DNA from: F1-60-MAGs149 sp037133215
GTDB taxonomy: Bacteria; Actinomycetota; Thermoleophilia; Gaiellales; F1-60-MAGs149
Reading direction: 5' to 3'
Length of the DNA stretch: 10,266 nucleotides
NCBI GenBank assembly: GCA_037133215.1
Contig: JBAXOM010000072.1
Location: forward strand, 1 to 10,266
Each line of letters opens with the position of its first letter. The stretch's first letter is position 1. This document shows, in pieces, positions 1 through 6,376 of the stretch. A model generated the notes under the pieces. The model searched no databases, was not told where the DNA came from, and saw only the letters and a program-made list of their open reading frames with translations. The position numbers and the translations under genes were made by a program.

Positions 1-727
1 CAATCTGGCGGATGCCGATGTCGATCAGCAGCCCGACCACGCCGATCGCGATCAGTGGCGCACCCACCGCCCACAAGCCACCGAGCCCCACGAAGACTCC
101 CAGCGCAGCTACGGCGATACCAGCGAAGGCAATCAAACCAGGGATCAGGCTGACCACCGCACCACCGATCAGCGACTCGCCCCACTTCTCGCGCACCACC
201 TTCAGCGACTGCTTGATGGCGTCGAATGGCCCGAGTCCCTCGAGCGCGAGAATGGGCAGGACAAAGAAGCTCGCAATGCTCCACGCTGCACCTCCGATCA
301 CCTGCAAGAGCGCGCCGCCAAGACCGCCGGCACGATCGCTGATCAGCTGCAAGACAAGTCCCACCGTGGCCGAGACGACGCCCCACTGGATGATCACCTT
401 CAGGCGCGAGCGCGCAACACGAATGCCGTCGCCGAGTTTCGGATCCTCGCCGTTGAGCACCCGCGAGGCATTCGAGGCTGCTGCCACACCAAAGAAGGTC
501 GCGCCGACATTCATACCGAGCAGGGCAATTGCGAGTAGGACGTAGCCGAGAATCGTGTTCTCACCGAACGCCACGAAGCCGATCAGGCCGAGTGGCGCGA
601 CAACCAAGATCGCGTAGCCCAAGCCAAAGGCGGCGGCAAGAACCGGAAACGCAAGCAGACTCTTCTCCTTGCGCACGACGCGCCAGCTCGCACCTGCCAT
701 TCGTAGACCTGTGCGGAAACGTCCCAT
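1..727 (-). CDS. DUF6159 family integral membrane protein (3' end off window)
   Basis: An open frame of 242 codons runs leftward from an ATG at 727 to the window edge without a stop, so the C-terminus is missing. The protein opens MGRFRTGLRMAGASWRVVRK, the basic 'GR.R.G......SW.V...K' start typical of DUF6159 proteins. About six hydrophobic helices follow (roughly residues 24-44, 58-82, 113-130, 138-160, 186-208, 212-236). Between helices 2 and 3 is a hydrophilic loop with NGEDPKLGDGIRVA, and after helix 4 comes LEGLGPFDAIKQSLKVVREKWGE; both loop patterns are characteristic of this family. The function of the family is unknown. An in-frame ATG exists at 739, but I prefer 727 because a TATGTT -10 box ends 7 nt before it, which suggests a leaderless transcript. 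It is divergent from the secreted protein at 846. Family membership is well supported; role is not. Confidence 0.85.
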   Translation of the reverse strand, partial: MGRFRTGLRMAGASWRVVRKEKSLLAFPVLAAAFGLGYAILVVAPLGLIGFVAFGENTILGYVLLAIALLGMNVGATFFGVAAASNASRVLNGEDPKLGDGIRVARSRLKVIIQWGVVSATVGLVLQLISDRAGGLGGALLQVIGGAAWSIASFFVLPILALEGLGPFDAIKQSLKVVREKWGESLIGGAVVSLIPGLIAFAGIAVAALGVFVGLGGLWAVGAPLIAIGVVGLLIDIGIRQI

Positions 728-734
728 CGCTGGA

Positions 735-764
735 AACATACACGCCGGCCCGACGCGAACGCAA
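735..764 (-). promoter_or_regulatory. Promoter of the DUF6159 gene (leaderless type)
   Basis: Read on the minus strand, TTGCGT (764-759) is followed after 18 nt by TATGTT (740-735), and the ATG at 727 lies 7 nt beyond. The spacing puts the expected transcription start at or next to the start codon. This is inferred from motif spacing only. Confidence 0.45.
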
Positions 765-802
765 GACGCCGCGTCAGATTCTCGACCCGCCGACGTCGTC
801 AT

Positions 803-821
803 AGGCGTCGGGCATACGCCT
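803..821 (+). promoter_or_regulatory. Small inverted repeat in the 5' region of the secreted-protein gene
   Basis: AGGCGT (803-808) and ACGCCT (816-821) form a perfect 6-bp stem around a 7-nt loop, ending 14 nt before the AGGAGG ribosome binding site. It could be an operator half-site pair or a 5' leader stem; it could also be chance in GC-rich DNA. Confidence 0.25.
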
Positions 822-834
822 GACACCCGCCTTC

Positions 835-840
835 AGGAGG
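835..840 (+). promoter_or_regulatory. Ribosome binding site fixing the start at 846
   Basis: A full AGGAGG lies 5 nt upstream of ATG 846. It decides in favour of this start over the longer open frame that extends upstream to 669, because the downstream start is followed at once by a signal peptide. Confidence 0.8.
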
Positions 841-845
841 ACCGC

Positions 846-1802
846 ATGTCCCGCTTCACGTTCCGTGCTCGTAACGCTGTGATTGGCGTCATCAGCTTGG
901 CTGTCTTGGCAGTCGCGCCAGCTGCCCAGGCCTACCCGGGCGATTGGTTGATCTCGGGCGAGTTTGAGCGCACCACGACGCCCAGTTTTTCTGGTGGCTT
1001 CAACCCCAACGACATCAATGAGTTCTCGGCCGCTTACGACAACCGCGCCAAGACACTCGCGGTCGACCTCAGCTATTTCCAAATGCCTGGACGCGACAAC
1101 GTCTACGTCTCATTTGGCACTGGACTCCCCGATGGGTCCTGCAACACCGGCGCGATCGACGTCACGATCGCCTCGCGCGACATCACCTCGACGCGCACGT
1201 CACGGGTCTGGGTTCCCGCCCAGTGGTACAACAGCGAAGGCCGTCATTTCTGGCGCGACGGCTACTGGACGACAACGACGACGACCGGTGTCGATCCCAA
1301 TCACTACGAGCGGGTCGCGACCCTCGAGCGTGATGGTGTCGATGGCAGCCTTCAGCAGGTCTCCCAACTCGATACGGGTGCGACGGAGATGGGCTGGACG
1401 TTTGGCTCGCCGCAGCTCAATGGCCTGACCGCCAACTGCGTTGAGATCACGGTGCCCGGGCGTCGTGCTCCATTTGTGATCGCACCGCCTGCCGTTCCAG
1501 TGACGGAGCCGCCAGCAGCCCCAACGCCACCCCCAAGCACTGCCCCAGCCGATCCGTCGCCGACAGACGGTGTGACGCTTGACGAAATCACGACACAGGC
1601 GACGCGCATTGGCTCGCGGATCAAGCTCACGATGAACGGTGATGCCGCTCAGCTTCAGGTCCGAATCCGCAAGTCGTCGAAAACGTTGACGTTCTCAAAC
1701 AGTCTTTCGATCAAGAACCAGCCGACTGATGTCCGCTACGTCTACGTCCGCTTCTCGGACGGTACCGATTGGTCGACGTGGGATCGCATCGCCATTAAGT
1801 AA
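846..1802 (+). CDS. Secreted protein of unknown function with Pro-rich linker
   Basis: The 318-aa protein begins with a clear Sec-type signal peptide: basic MSRFTFRARN, a hydrophobic core, then APAAQA with likely cleavage after residue 29. The mature N-terminal domain (about 30-208) is rich in Thr, Trp and Tyr, probably beta-structured, and has only two cysteines (C99, C198) that could form a disulfide. A linker dense in Pro, Ala, Thr and Ser spans about 209-240. A small C-terminal domain (about 243-318) contains QVRIRKSSKTLTFSNSL and ends in SDGTDWSTWDRIAIK, suggestive of a compact beta domain. I recognise no catalytic motif and no known family. The layout (signal, domain, flexible linker, small domain) resembles exported cell-surface or cell-wall-associated proteins, but that is inference. 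It appears monocistronic: a hairpin follows directly and the next gene has its own start signals. Confidence 0.85.
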   Translation: MSRFTFRARNAVIGVISLAVLAVAPAAQAYPGDWLISGEFERTTTPSFSGGFNPNDINEFSAAYDNRAKTLAVDLSYFQMPGRDNVYVSFGTGLPDGSCNTGAIDVTIASRDITSTRTSRVWVPAQWYNSEGRHFWRDGYWTTTTTTGVDPNHYERVATLERDGVDGSLQQVSQLDTGATEMGWTFGSPQLNGLTANCVEITVPGRRAPFVIAPPAVPVTEPPAAPTPPPSTAPADPSPTDGVTLDEITTQATRIGSRIKLTMNGDAAQLQVRIRKSSKTLTFSNSLSIKNQPTDVRYVYVRFSDGTDWSTWDRIAIK

Positions 1803-1809
1803 GACGCCC

Positions 1810-1847
1810 AGCCGCGTCCGACGAGCCTTGCGCCGTCGGACGCGGCT
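1810..1847 (+). terminator. Strong hairpin, probable terminator
   Basis: AGCCGCGTCCGACG (1810-1823) and CGTCGGACGCGGCT (1834-1847) form a perfect 14-bp GC-rich stem with a 10-nt loop, beginning 7 nt after the stop of the secreted-protein gene. No T-tract follows (AATCCC instead), so it would be a U-less terminator or mRNA-stabilising hairpin. Confidence 0.65.
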
Positions 1848-1922
1848 AATCCCGTGCGGGCCGTTCGGTACGAATCTGGTTTCGATCCGGAGACACCCCC
1901 AGGATCACCCTCCACGAGGGGG

Positions 1923-1928
1923 TACGTT
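1923..1928 (+). promoter_or_regulatory. Possible -10 element of mgsA
   Basis: TACGTT fits the TANNNT pattern and ends 6 nt before the mgsA ATG, the spacing of leaderless promoters. No convincing -35 is visible. A GAGG at 1929-1932 just upstream of the ATG could alternatively serve as a ribosome binding site. Confidence 0.3.
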
Positions 1929-1934
1929 GAGGAC

Positions 1935-2357
1935 ATGAACACACGAACCCCGCAACGCATCGCACTCGTCGCCCACGACGGTGCCAAGACAGCAATGCTC
2001 GAGCTCGTCGAACGCCACCAGAGCGTGCTCCGCACCAGCCGCCTGGTCGCCACAGCCACCACGGGCAGCATGCTCAACGAGCAGTTCGACCTCAACGTCC
2101 ACTGCCTGATGTCCGGTCCGCTCGGCGGCGATCTGCAGATTGGTGCCCTCGCCGCTGAAGAGCAGCTGGACCTCGTCGTCTTCCTCCGTGACCCGCTGAC
2201 CGCCCATCCACACGATCCCGACATTCAGGCGCTGATGAAGGTCTGTGACGTCCACAACATTCCGCTGGCCACAAACCCGGCGACGGCCGAGCTCTGTCTT
2301 GGCGCCGTCGGTCTCACACATGGGCAGTACGTGCGCCCCGAGCTCTCCGCGCGCTAG
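1935..2357 (+). CDS. mgsA: Methylglyoxal synthase
   Basis: The 140-aa product matches methylglyoxal synthase, which converts dihydroxyacetone phosphate to methylglyoxal and phosphate in the cytoplasm, a bypass of lower glycolysis used when phosphate is short or sugar phosphates accumulate. Conserved blocks appear in order: ALVAHD (10-15), the phosphate-binding TATTG (40-44), SGPLGGDLQIGAL (60-72), FLRDPL (83-88), HPHDPD (91-96) and NIPLATNPATA. Aligned by eye with the E. coli enzyme at a constant offset of 5, H14, D15, D66, D86, H93 and D96 correspond to E. coli His19, Asp20, Asp71, Asp91, His98 and Asp101, so activity is expected. The C-terminus is slightly shorter than in E. coli. I chose ATG 1935 because homology begins there; the longer frame from 1854 adds 27 unrelated residues. 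It stands alone between a hairpin and a convergent gene. No methylglyoxal-detoxifying gene is visible nearby. Confidence 0.95.
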   Translation: MNTRTPQRIALVAHDGAKTAMLELVERHQSVLRTSRLVATATTGSMLNEQFDLNVHCLMSGPLGGDLQIGALAAEEQLDLVVFLRDPLTAHPHDPDIQALMKVCDVHNIPLATNPATAELCLGAVGLTHGQYVRPELSAR

Positions 2358-2383
2358 TTCGGACGGGTGACACAGACCCAGGC

Positions 2384-3379
2384 CTAGCTACTGGCGGAGC
2401 TGAGCCGATCAGCGATCAACGAAACCTGCTCAAAGGCAACGTGCCCTGCCACCATCGCTGTCTGGTTGTTCGGTAGGTCTTTTGTCGGCATCAGACAGAC
2501 GACATCAGCACCGACGATGTCGAGGCCACGCAGACCGCGGAGCAACTGATTGGCCTCGTCGATCGAGAAGCCTCCTTCCCCGATTTCGATATTCGAGACG
2601 GCAGGGGCAATCGACGGGTCGAGGCAGTCCAGATCGAAGGTGATGTAGACAGGACCCGCCCCCGCTCGCTCACGGGCTGTCACGATCACCTCTGCGAGGC
2701 CACGCTGACGACACTCCTGCATGGTCACCACGTCGTAGCCCAACTGGCGACTCGTATCCAGCCAGGTCTCGGTGCGTGGCTGACCACGCATGCCGATCTG
2801 GGTGCTGCGGTGCGGGTCGATGCACCCGGCCTCGACGAGGTAGGCCGCCCAATGCGCCGCAGAGCGCTTGGCACCAAGCCAGTGCGGGATCTGGGAATAC
2901 GAATCGACGTGGGCATCAAAGTGGATCAACGCAACTGGGGCATCGTTGGTCAGTTTGGAACCAGGACCAGCCAGCCCCAACAGGACGGCACCCGTGATTG
3001 CGTGATCACCACCGATCGAAACCAATCGGGTCTGCGCATCCGCGATCCGACGTGTGGCGGCCGCGATGCGATCGACGCAGGCCTCATTGTCCATTGCCTC
3101 GGGAAGCGCGACATCGCCGAGGTCGTGGACGCGGAGAGCCTCAAACGGATGCAGGCCATAGTCGCGATGCGGTCGCCGATTGTGGGCCGAGACGTTGCGG
3201 ACGGCGCGCGGCCCAAGGTGTTGATCGCGCTCCGTCGAGCCGTTGCCCGAGGAGTGAGGAATGCCGAGCACACCGATGTCGCAGGCCGCCGGGTCTTCGT
3301 TATGTGGACTCCGGAAGAACGTTGCGACGCCCCACCAGTACAGCGTCTCGAGTTGCTCGCGAGGATCATCTGCGGACAT
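2384..3379 (-). CDS. Agmatinase/arginase-superfamily ureohydrolase, divergent subtype
   Basis: The 331-aa protein has the ureohydrolase fold signatures. It shows WWGVATFFRSP (15-25), the strand-loop GIPHSSGNGSTERDQHLGPRAVR (39-61), SIGGDH (H126), FDAHVDSY (D155, H157, D159) and TFDLDCLDP (D249, D251), giving the six ligands of a binuclear metal centre. H176 (AAHW) fits the conserved shuttle histidine. Family members hydrolyse guanidino compounds (agmatine, arginine, guanidinobutyrate, guanidine) to urea. Two departures stand out: the usual GTGTP...GG loop is replaced by PAVSNIEIGEGGFS (259-272), and the guanidinium-binding Glu of the 'D[IV][MV]E[VL].P' block is Cys295 in ADVVCLMPTKD. The substrate is therefore open, and no gene symbol is given. 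GAAGGAG lies 7 nt before the ATG. The gene converges on mgsA, 26 bp away, and is divergent from the Sel1-like gene. Confidence 0.85.
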   Translation of the reverse strand: MSADDPREQLETLYWWGVATFFRSPHNEDPAACDIGVLGIPHSSGNGSTERDQHLGPRAVRNVSAHNRRPHRDYGLHPFEALRVHDLGDVALPEAMDNEACVDRIAAATRRIADAQTRLVSIGGDHAITGAVLLGLAGPGSKLTNDAPVALIHFDAHVDSYSQIPHWLGAKRSAAHWAAYLVEAGCIDPHRSTQIGMRGQPRTETWLDTSRQLGYDVVTMQECRQRGLAEVIVTARERAGAGPVYITFDLDCLDPSIAPAVSNIEIGEGGFSIDEANQLLRGLRGLDIVGADVVCLMPTKDLPNNQTAMVAGHVAFEQVSLIADRLSSASS

Positions 3380-3386
3380 TGGCGTA

Positions 3387-3393
3387 CTCCTTC
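3387..3393 (-). promoter_or_regulatory. Ribosome binding site of the ureohydrolase
   Basis: On the minus strand GAAGGAG lies 7 nt before ATG 3379, a strong Shine-Dalgarno sequence that fixes this start. Confidence 0.7.
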
Positions 3394-3451
3394 GATTCTG
3401 TTTAGAAATGCTAGAGGTAGTAGCTAAGGCGAGTCGCTCGAGACATCCTAT

Positions 3452-3480
3452 TCGTCATCGAGTTGCCGTTATGTGATAAT
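3452..3480 (+). promoter_or_regulatory. Promoter of the first Sel1-like gene
   Basis: GATAAT (3475-3480) is preceded after 17 nt by TCGTCA (3452-3457), a 4-of-6 match to TTGACA. The predicted transcription start coincides with ATG 3487. The region is visibly more AT-rich than its surroundings, as expected for a promoter. This bears on the start problem of the gene that follows. Confidence 0.4.
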
Positions 3481-4024
3481 TGTTACATGTCAGAACTTGG
3501 TGACTCTTCGTCCGAAGGACACTTCGCTGAATCCGCCCGACAATTTATTACGTGACGCCGCTCTTCATCGTTCGATCATCGAGTCGGGCGACGCGGACAT
3601 GATGATGTTGATCGCCCTCGCTGCCTCTCGTGCTGGAGCTGAAGCAGCAGAGCGTGAGTGGCTTGAACGCGCTGCGGATTTTGGGCATCCGACCGTCATC
3701 CATTACCGTGCCGCCCAGGCCGAACGGGAGGGCGACAGCGACGGCAGCTGGGAGTTGATGCAGCAGGCCCTCGAAGCAGACGCACTGCCTGCGCTCACTC
3801 GACTTGGGCGAATCGCCCGCCTGCGCGGCGACGAAGCGTTAAGCCAAGATCTGCTCTTGCGTTCCGCCAAGCTCGGCGATTCGGAAGCGATGTTCGAGGT
3901 TGCCAATTACGCCACGAGCCGTGACGACAACGCGATGGCGACGCTCTGGTACATGAACGCGGTCGAACGCGAGGCCGGGCGCGACTGGCCGATCGAGCGT
4001 GGCGTCGGCTTCTTTCTGCTCTGA
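3473..4024 (+). CDS. Sel1/TPR-like repeat protein, 5' end uncertain (possible frameshift)
   Basis: The product is about 160-183 aa of Ala/Glu/Leu-rich helical repeats, with hallmarks such as WLERAADFGHPTVIHYRAAQAEREG and LLRSAKLGDSEAMFEVANYA that match the ~36-residue Sel1/TPR pattern. Such repeats mediate protein-protein contacts; no catalytic domain or signal peptide is present, so it is probably cytosolic, and the partner is unknown. The start is problematic. The open frame reaches back to GTG 3473, but that codon overlaps the likely -10 box, and no ribosome binding site precedes the internal GTG at 3500. The natural leaderless ATG at 3487 lies in another frame and reads 22 codons to TGA at 3553. 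Skipping one T near 3542-3546 would join the two into MSELGDSSSEGHFAESARQ followed by LLRDAALHRS. So this may be a frameshifted or mis-sequenced gene. A second gene of this type lies at 8339. Confidence 0.6.
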   Translation: MIIVTCQNLVTLRPKDTSLNPPDNLLRDAALHRSIIESGDADMMMLIALAASRAGAEAAEREWLERAADFGHPTVIHYRAAQAEREGDSDGSWELMQQALEADALPALTRLGRIARLRGDEALSQDLLLRSAKLGDSEAMFEVANYATSRDDNAMATLWYMNAVEREAGRDWPIERGVGFFLL

Positions 4025-4048
4025 TCTGTGCAGCCTCCGCGTTGCCGC

Positions 4049-5122
4049 CTACGGCTGCCAACTCGGTGATGTCGAAATGCTCAGAGAACCCCGTAGAACC
4101 GCGTGCGCAGCACCACCAGCGAGTCGCATCACTTCAAACGTGGCTGGTGCCGAGATGACACCGGATTGGAGGAGTAACGTTGCGCCGTCAGCGGACACTG
4201 CGACCGGAACAGCATCATCGAGTGGGCGGTTTCGTCCGTCGCGTAAATGGCGGATCCTCCCGTTGCCGACGTTGATGCGAATTGGCTGCACCACGTCGTC
4301 ACCACTGATCGTGCCGATCAACGTCTTGCCGTCTGGCGTCCACTGCGAGGCAGACGGACCGTTGATCAGCGGGTGACCCCTGAAGTGGGTAAGTTTGCGT
4401 GCGCTCGTCTTTCCGAGTGCTGGGTCAATCGTCCAGACCTGTGCGTGGTAGAGGTACGTTGAGTACCAGGCGACCCGCGTGATGCGCTGGAAGGCAATCA
4501 ACCTTGGGCCCCAGATCGGATTTATCCCCCGACCAAGCATCACAGCCTGGGAACCATCAGCATTGGCAACCACGATGTTCGCCTTGTACCTGACTGTAAA
4601 CCGCTCCAAGTCGTAGGCGATTTGAGTGCCGGTCGGCGACCACGAAAACCCACCAACATTGTTGCCCTTGGCAGCCACGATCGTGCTCGCGACGCCGGTT
4701 GTCGCATCGATCACCACAACCCCGTCACCCGTGACGTAACCTTCTCGCGATGCGGTCTCCGTGGCAGCCAAAAGATGCGTCGAGTCCGGCGACCAGACCG
4801 GGCCAGGGTACGAACTGAGTGGAGCGGATGACAGGACCACTACCTTCGCACCCGTCGCGATCGTGGCGATGACCAGCGACAGATTGTCCCCGTAGGCTCC
4901 GCGCACATAAGCCACCTTGCTGCCATCGGGAGAGATTGCGACACTGTCGCCGCGGAAACCCAGCGAGCGAGCAGACGAACCATCATCGTTTGCTACCCAG
5001 ATCGGATTGCCAGCACGGGTCGCGTGCGCAGACGTCTGATACGCAACCGTCGCCAACCCGCTCGCCGGTAAGAACATCGACACCAGCAGCATGAAAATCA
5101 GCAAGCTCAGTAGACGGGTCAT
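4049..5122 (-). CDS. Secreted PD40/TolB-like beta-propeller protein
   Basis: The 357-aa product starts with an N-terminal signal sequence or anchor (TRLLSLLIFMLLVSMFLPASG, about 2-22). It then contains repeated WD40-like/PD40 blades recognised by the S-P-D-G-[ST]-x-[IVL]-[AV] signature: VAISPDGSKVAYV (61-73), VWSPDSTHLLAA (109-120), FSWSPTGTQIAYD (159-171), SQWTPDGKTLIGT (259-271) and VAVSADGATLLLQ (307-319), ending in SPSWQP. Blade strands such as PIWVANDDG and ANIVVANADGSQ fit the TolB-type propeller. Such proteins act outside the membrane as binding scaffolds; no enzymatic domain is attached and no Tol-Pal genes are nearby, so the name tolB would be unjustified. I place the start at ATG 5122, where AAAGGTGG lies 4 nt upstream and the signal peptide begins; the frame continues upstream to 5167 but adds only 15 uncharacteristic residues. 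It converges with the Sel1-like gene, leaving only 24 bp between the stops. Confidence 0.85.
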   Translation of the reverse strand: MTRLLSLLIFMLLVSMFLPASGLATVAYQTSAHATRAGNPIWVANDDGSSARSLGFRGDSVAISPDGSKVAYVRGAYGDNLSLVIATIATGAKVVVLSSAPLSSYPGPVWSPDSTHLLAATETASREGYVTGDGVVVIDATTGVASTIVAAKGNNVGGFSWSPTGTQIAYDLERFTVRYKANIVVANADGSQAVMLGRGINPIWGPRLIAFQRITRVAWYSTYLYHAQVWTIDPALGKTSARKLTHFRGHPLINGPSASQWTPDGKTLIGTISGDDVVQPIRINVGNGRIRHLRDGRNRPLDDAVPVAVSADGATLLLQSGVISAPATFEVMRLAGGAAHAVLRGSLSISTSPSWQP

Positions 5123-5221
5123 CAAACCACCTTTATAGACGACCCACTTCACCACTCCATCCGGCAAATTACAAGCGAAGGATTCGGCGTCTATGTCACA
5201 AACTGCCGCAACACACGCATG

Positions 5222-5902
5222 TTAATCGTCACCCGGAACACCGAACGACGGCGCGGCACCGGGCCGCAGCGCGCGTGTCACGTAGCCCTCAAGCTCGGGC
5301 TCCCAGCGCGCCCACAGAGCCGTCAGCTCGCCGACCGGAGCCTCGTCCGCCCAGTCCACCCGCAGATCGGTGACGGCCCAGGCAACATCGCGCGCAACAA
5401 GCAGCCCGGCCGAATGAACAGGACCGGCTTCGCCACCCGCCGCAATACCGGCGTTGAGGCCGGCCATCAGGCGCGCGGCGAGTGGGCCCTGAGCCGTCTC
5501 GAACGCCGCGGCGGCGATCATCGGTACGTTGACGGCGGCGAGCAAGTTGCCGGCCGAGACGACTGCGGCGCCCTGATGCTCGCCCACCACGCCCAGTGCA
5601 TGCTCGCCCGAGAAGATCGCGGTGCGCCCGTCGGGCGTGACGGCCGTCAGTTGCCGAAAGGCAATCAGCTCGGGCGGCTGCTCGGCGATGAGCGCCTGCA
5701 ACGCTTCCTCGGGGGAGGCGCCGGCCTCGAGACGATCGAGCAGTGCCGGGCCAAGGCGCGGGTCGGTGACGTTCTGCGTCGCGACCGCCCCCACTCCAGC
5801 CCGCACGTGTGCGCAACGCGCAGCCACCGCCGGGCTCGAGGATGTGATGACAACCCCAACCTCACCCGTCGCAGGATCTGCCGCGACAAGCGACAGCGTC
5901 AC
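5222..5902 (-). CDS. DUF1028 family protein (Ntn-hydrolase-like)
   Basis: The 226-aa protein matches DUF1028 along its length. It has an N-terminal TLSLVAADPATGEVGVV, then AHVRAGVGAVATQNVTDPRLGP (31-52), a helical segment with ASPEEALQALIA, the block VVSAGNLLAAVNVP (114-127) corresponding to the family's '.GN.L....V', GGEAGPVHSAGLLVA (156-170), and the C-terminal DLRVDWADEAPVGELTALWAR. DUF1028 is placed with the N-terminal-nucleophile hydrolase fold. Substrates are not established, and I cannot name the nucleophile with certainty (Thr2 after Met removal is one candidate). I chose GTG 5902 because it is the family's usual start, overlaps the upstream Rid stop by 4 nt (GTGA), and has GGGAG 6 nt upstream. 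The extension to 5953 would lie inside the Rid gene. It is the last gene of the amine oxidase-Rid-DUF1028 set; translational coupling is likely. Confidence 0.88.
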   Translation of the reverse strand: MTLSLVAADPATGEVGVVITSSSPAVAARCAHVRAGVGAVATQNVTDPRLGPALLDRLEAGASPEEALQALIAEQPPELIAFRQLTAVTPDGRTAIFSGEHALGVVGEHQGAAVVSAGNLLAAVNVPMIAAAAFETAQGPLAARLMAGLNAGIAAGGEAGPVHSAGLLVARDVAWAVTDLRVDWADEAPVGELTALWARWEPELEGYVTRALRPGAAPSFGVPGDD

Positions 5903-6324
5903 GCGTCGCTCCCGTCGGGGATGACGGCGGTGATATCGACCTCGACGAGCCACGCCGGACGCGCGAGTGCGACCACCACAAGGCCCGTGAAGACCGGAAA
6001 CACGCCAGGCATGCGTTCGCCGAGCACGCGATAGACGGGCTCACGGTGACGAATGTCCGTCAGGTAGATCACACACTTGACGATCTGCGCCAGCTCGGAG
6101 CCGGACTCGGTAAGCAGCAGCTCGATGTTGTCCATCACCTTGTGTGCCTGTGCGGACGGATCGCCAATCCCGACGTCCTCACGCGTCTCGAGATCCTGCG
6201 CGACCTGGCCGCGCAAGTAGACGACGCCATTGGCGACGACGGCCTGGCAGAGATCGTTCGAGAGGTTCTGTTCGGGGTACGTCTCCTTCGTGTTAAAGGG
6301 ACGAATGCGCTTGTGGACGGTCAT
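5899..6324 (-). CDS. Rid family (YjgF/YER057c/UK114) protein, Arg-less subtype
   Basis: The 141-aa product has the chorismate-mutase-like Rid fold pattern: QAVVANGVVYLRGQVAQDL (27-45), the family block QAHKVMDNIELLLTESGSELAQIVKCVIYLTD (59-90), YRVLGERMPG and the C-terminal ALARPAWLVEVDITAV (119-134). Canonical RidA hydrolyses 2-iminoacids/enamines in a trimer, using an Arg in the P-A-R motif to hold the substrate carboxylate and a Glu near the C-terminus. Here the P-A-R position reads P110-V111-F112, so the Arg is Phe, while Glu128 (LVEVD) is kept. That places it outside the archetypal deaminase group; the substrate may lack the carboxylate. AGGAAGG lies 6 nt before ATG 6324. It is 52 bp downstream of the amine oxidase and overlaps DUF1028 by 4 nt, so a role on amine-derived imines is plausible but unproven. 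Confidence 0.9.
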   Translation of the reverse strand: MTVHKRIRPFNTKETYPEQNLSNDLCQAVVANGVVYLRGQVAQDLETREDVGIGDPSAQAHKVMDNIELLLTESGSELAQIVKCVIYLTDIRHREPVYRVLGERMPGVFPVFTGLVVVALARPAWLVEVDITAVIPDGSDA

Positions 6325-6330
6325 GCGTTG

Positions 6331-6337
6331 CCTTCCT
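6331..6337 (-). promoter_or_regulatory. Ribosome binding site of the Rid-family gene
   Basis: AGGAAGG on the minus strand, 6 nt before ATG 6324, fixes the start. Its presence inside the short amine oxidase-Rid gap favours reading from a shared mRNA over a separate leaderless transcript. Confidence 0.6.
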
Positions 6338-6376
6338 GCGGGGCTCTCTCAATCATTGACTGCTCCTCATCACGCT

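Noticed and set aside
12..804. Rightward open frames at 12-545 and 529-804
   Set aside because: They are antisense to the DUF6159 gene, are Ser/Thr/Pro/Arg-rich as GC-driven shadow frames are, and have no recognisable domain.
1854..1934. Longer mgsA start
   Set aside because: The 27 extra residues do not match the family, and the -10-like box and GAGG lie just before ATG 1935.
2358..2383. Bidirectional terminator between mgsA and the ureohydrolase
   Set aside because: Only a 4-bp GGGT/ACCC stem is visible, too weak to call.
2810..3427. Rightward 205-aa open frame
   Set aside because: It lies opposite the ureohydrolase, which carries all family motifs; no start signal or domain supports it.
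4049..5122. Naming the propeller gene tolB
   Set aside because: PD40 blades are present, but there is no TolB N-terminal domain and no Tol-Pal neighbours.
5219..6034. Rightward 271-aa open frame
   Set aside because: It is antisense to DUF1028 and Rid; its composition is Arg-rich and it has no family resemblance.
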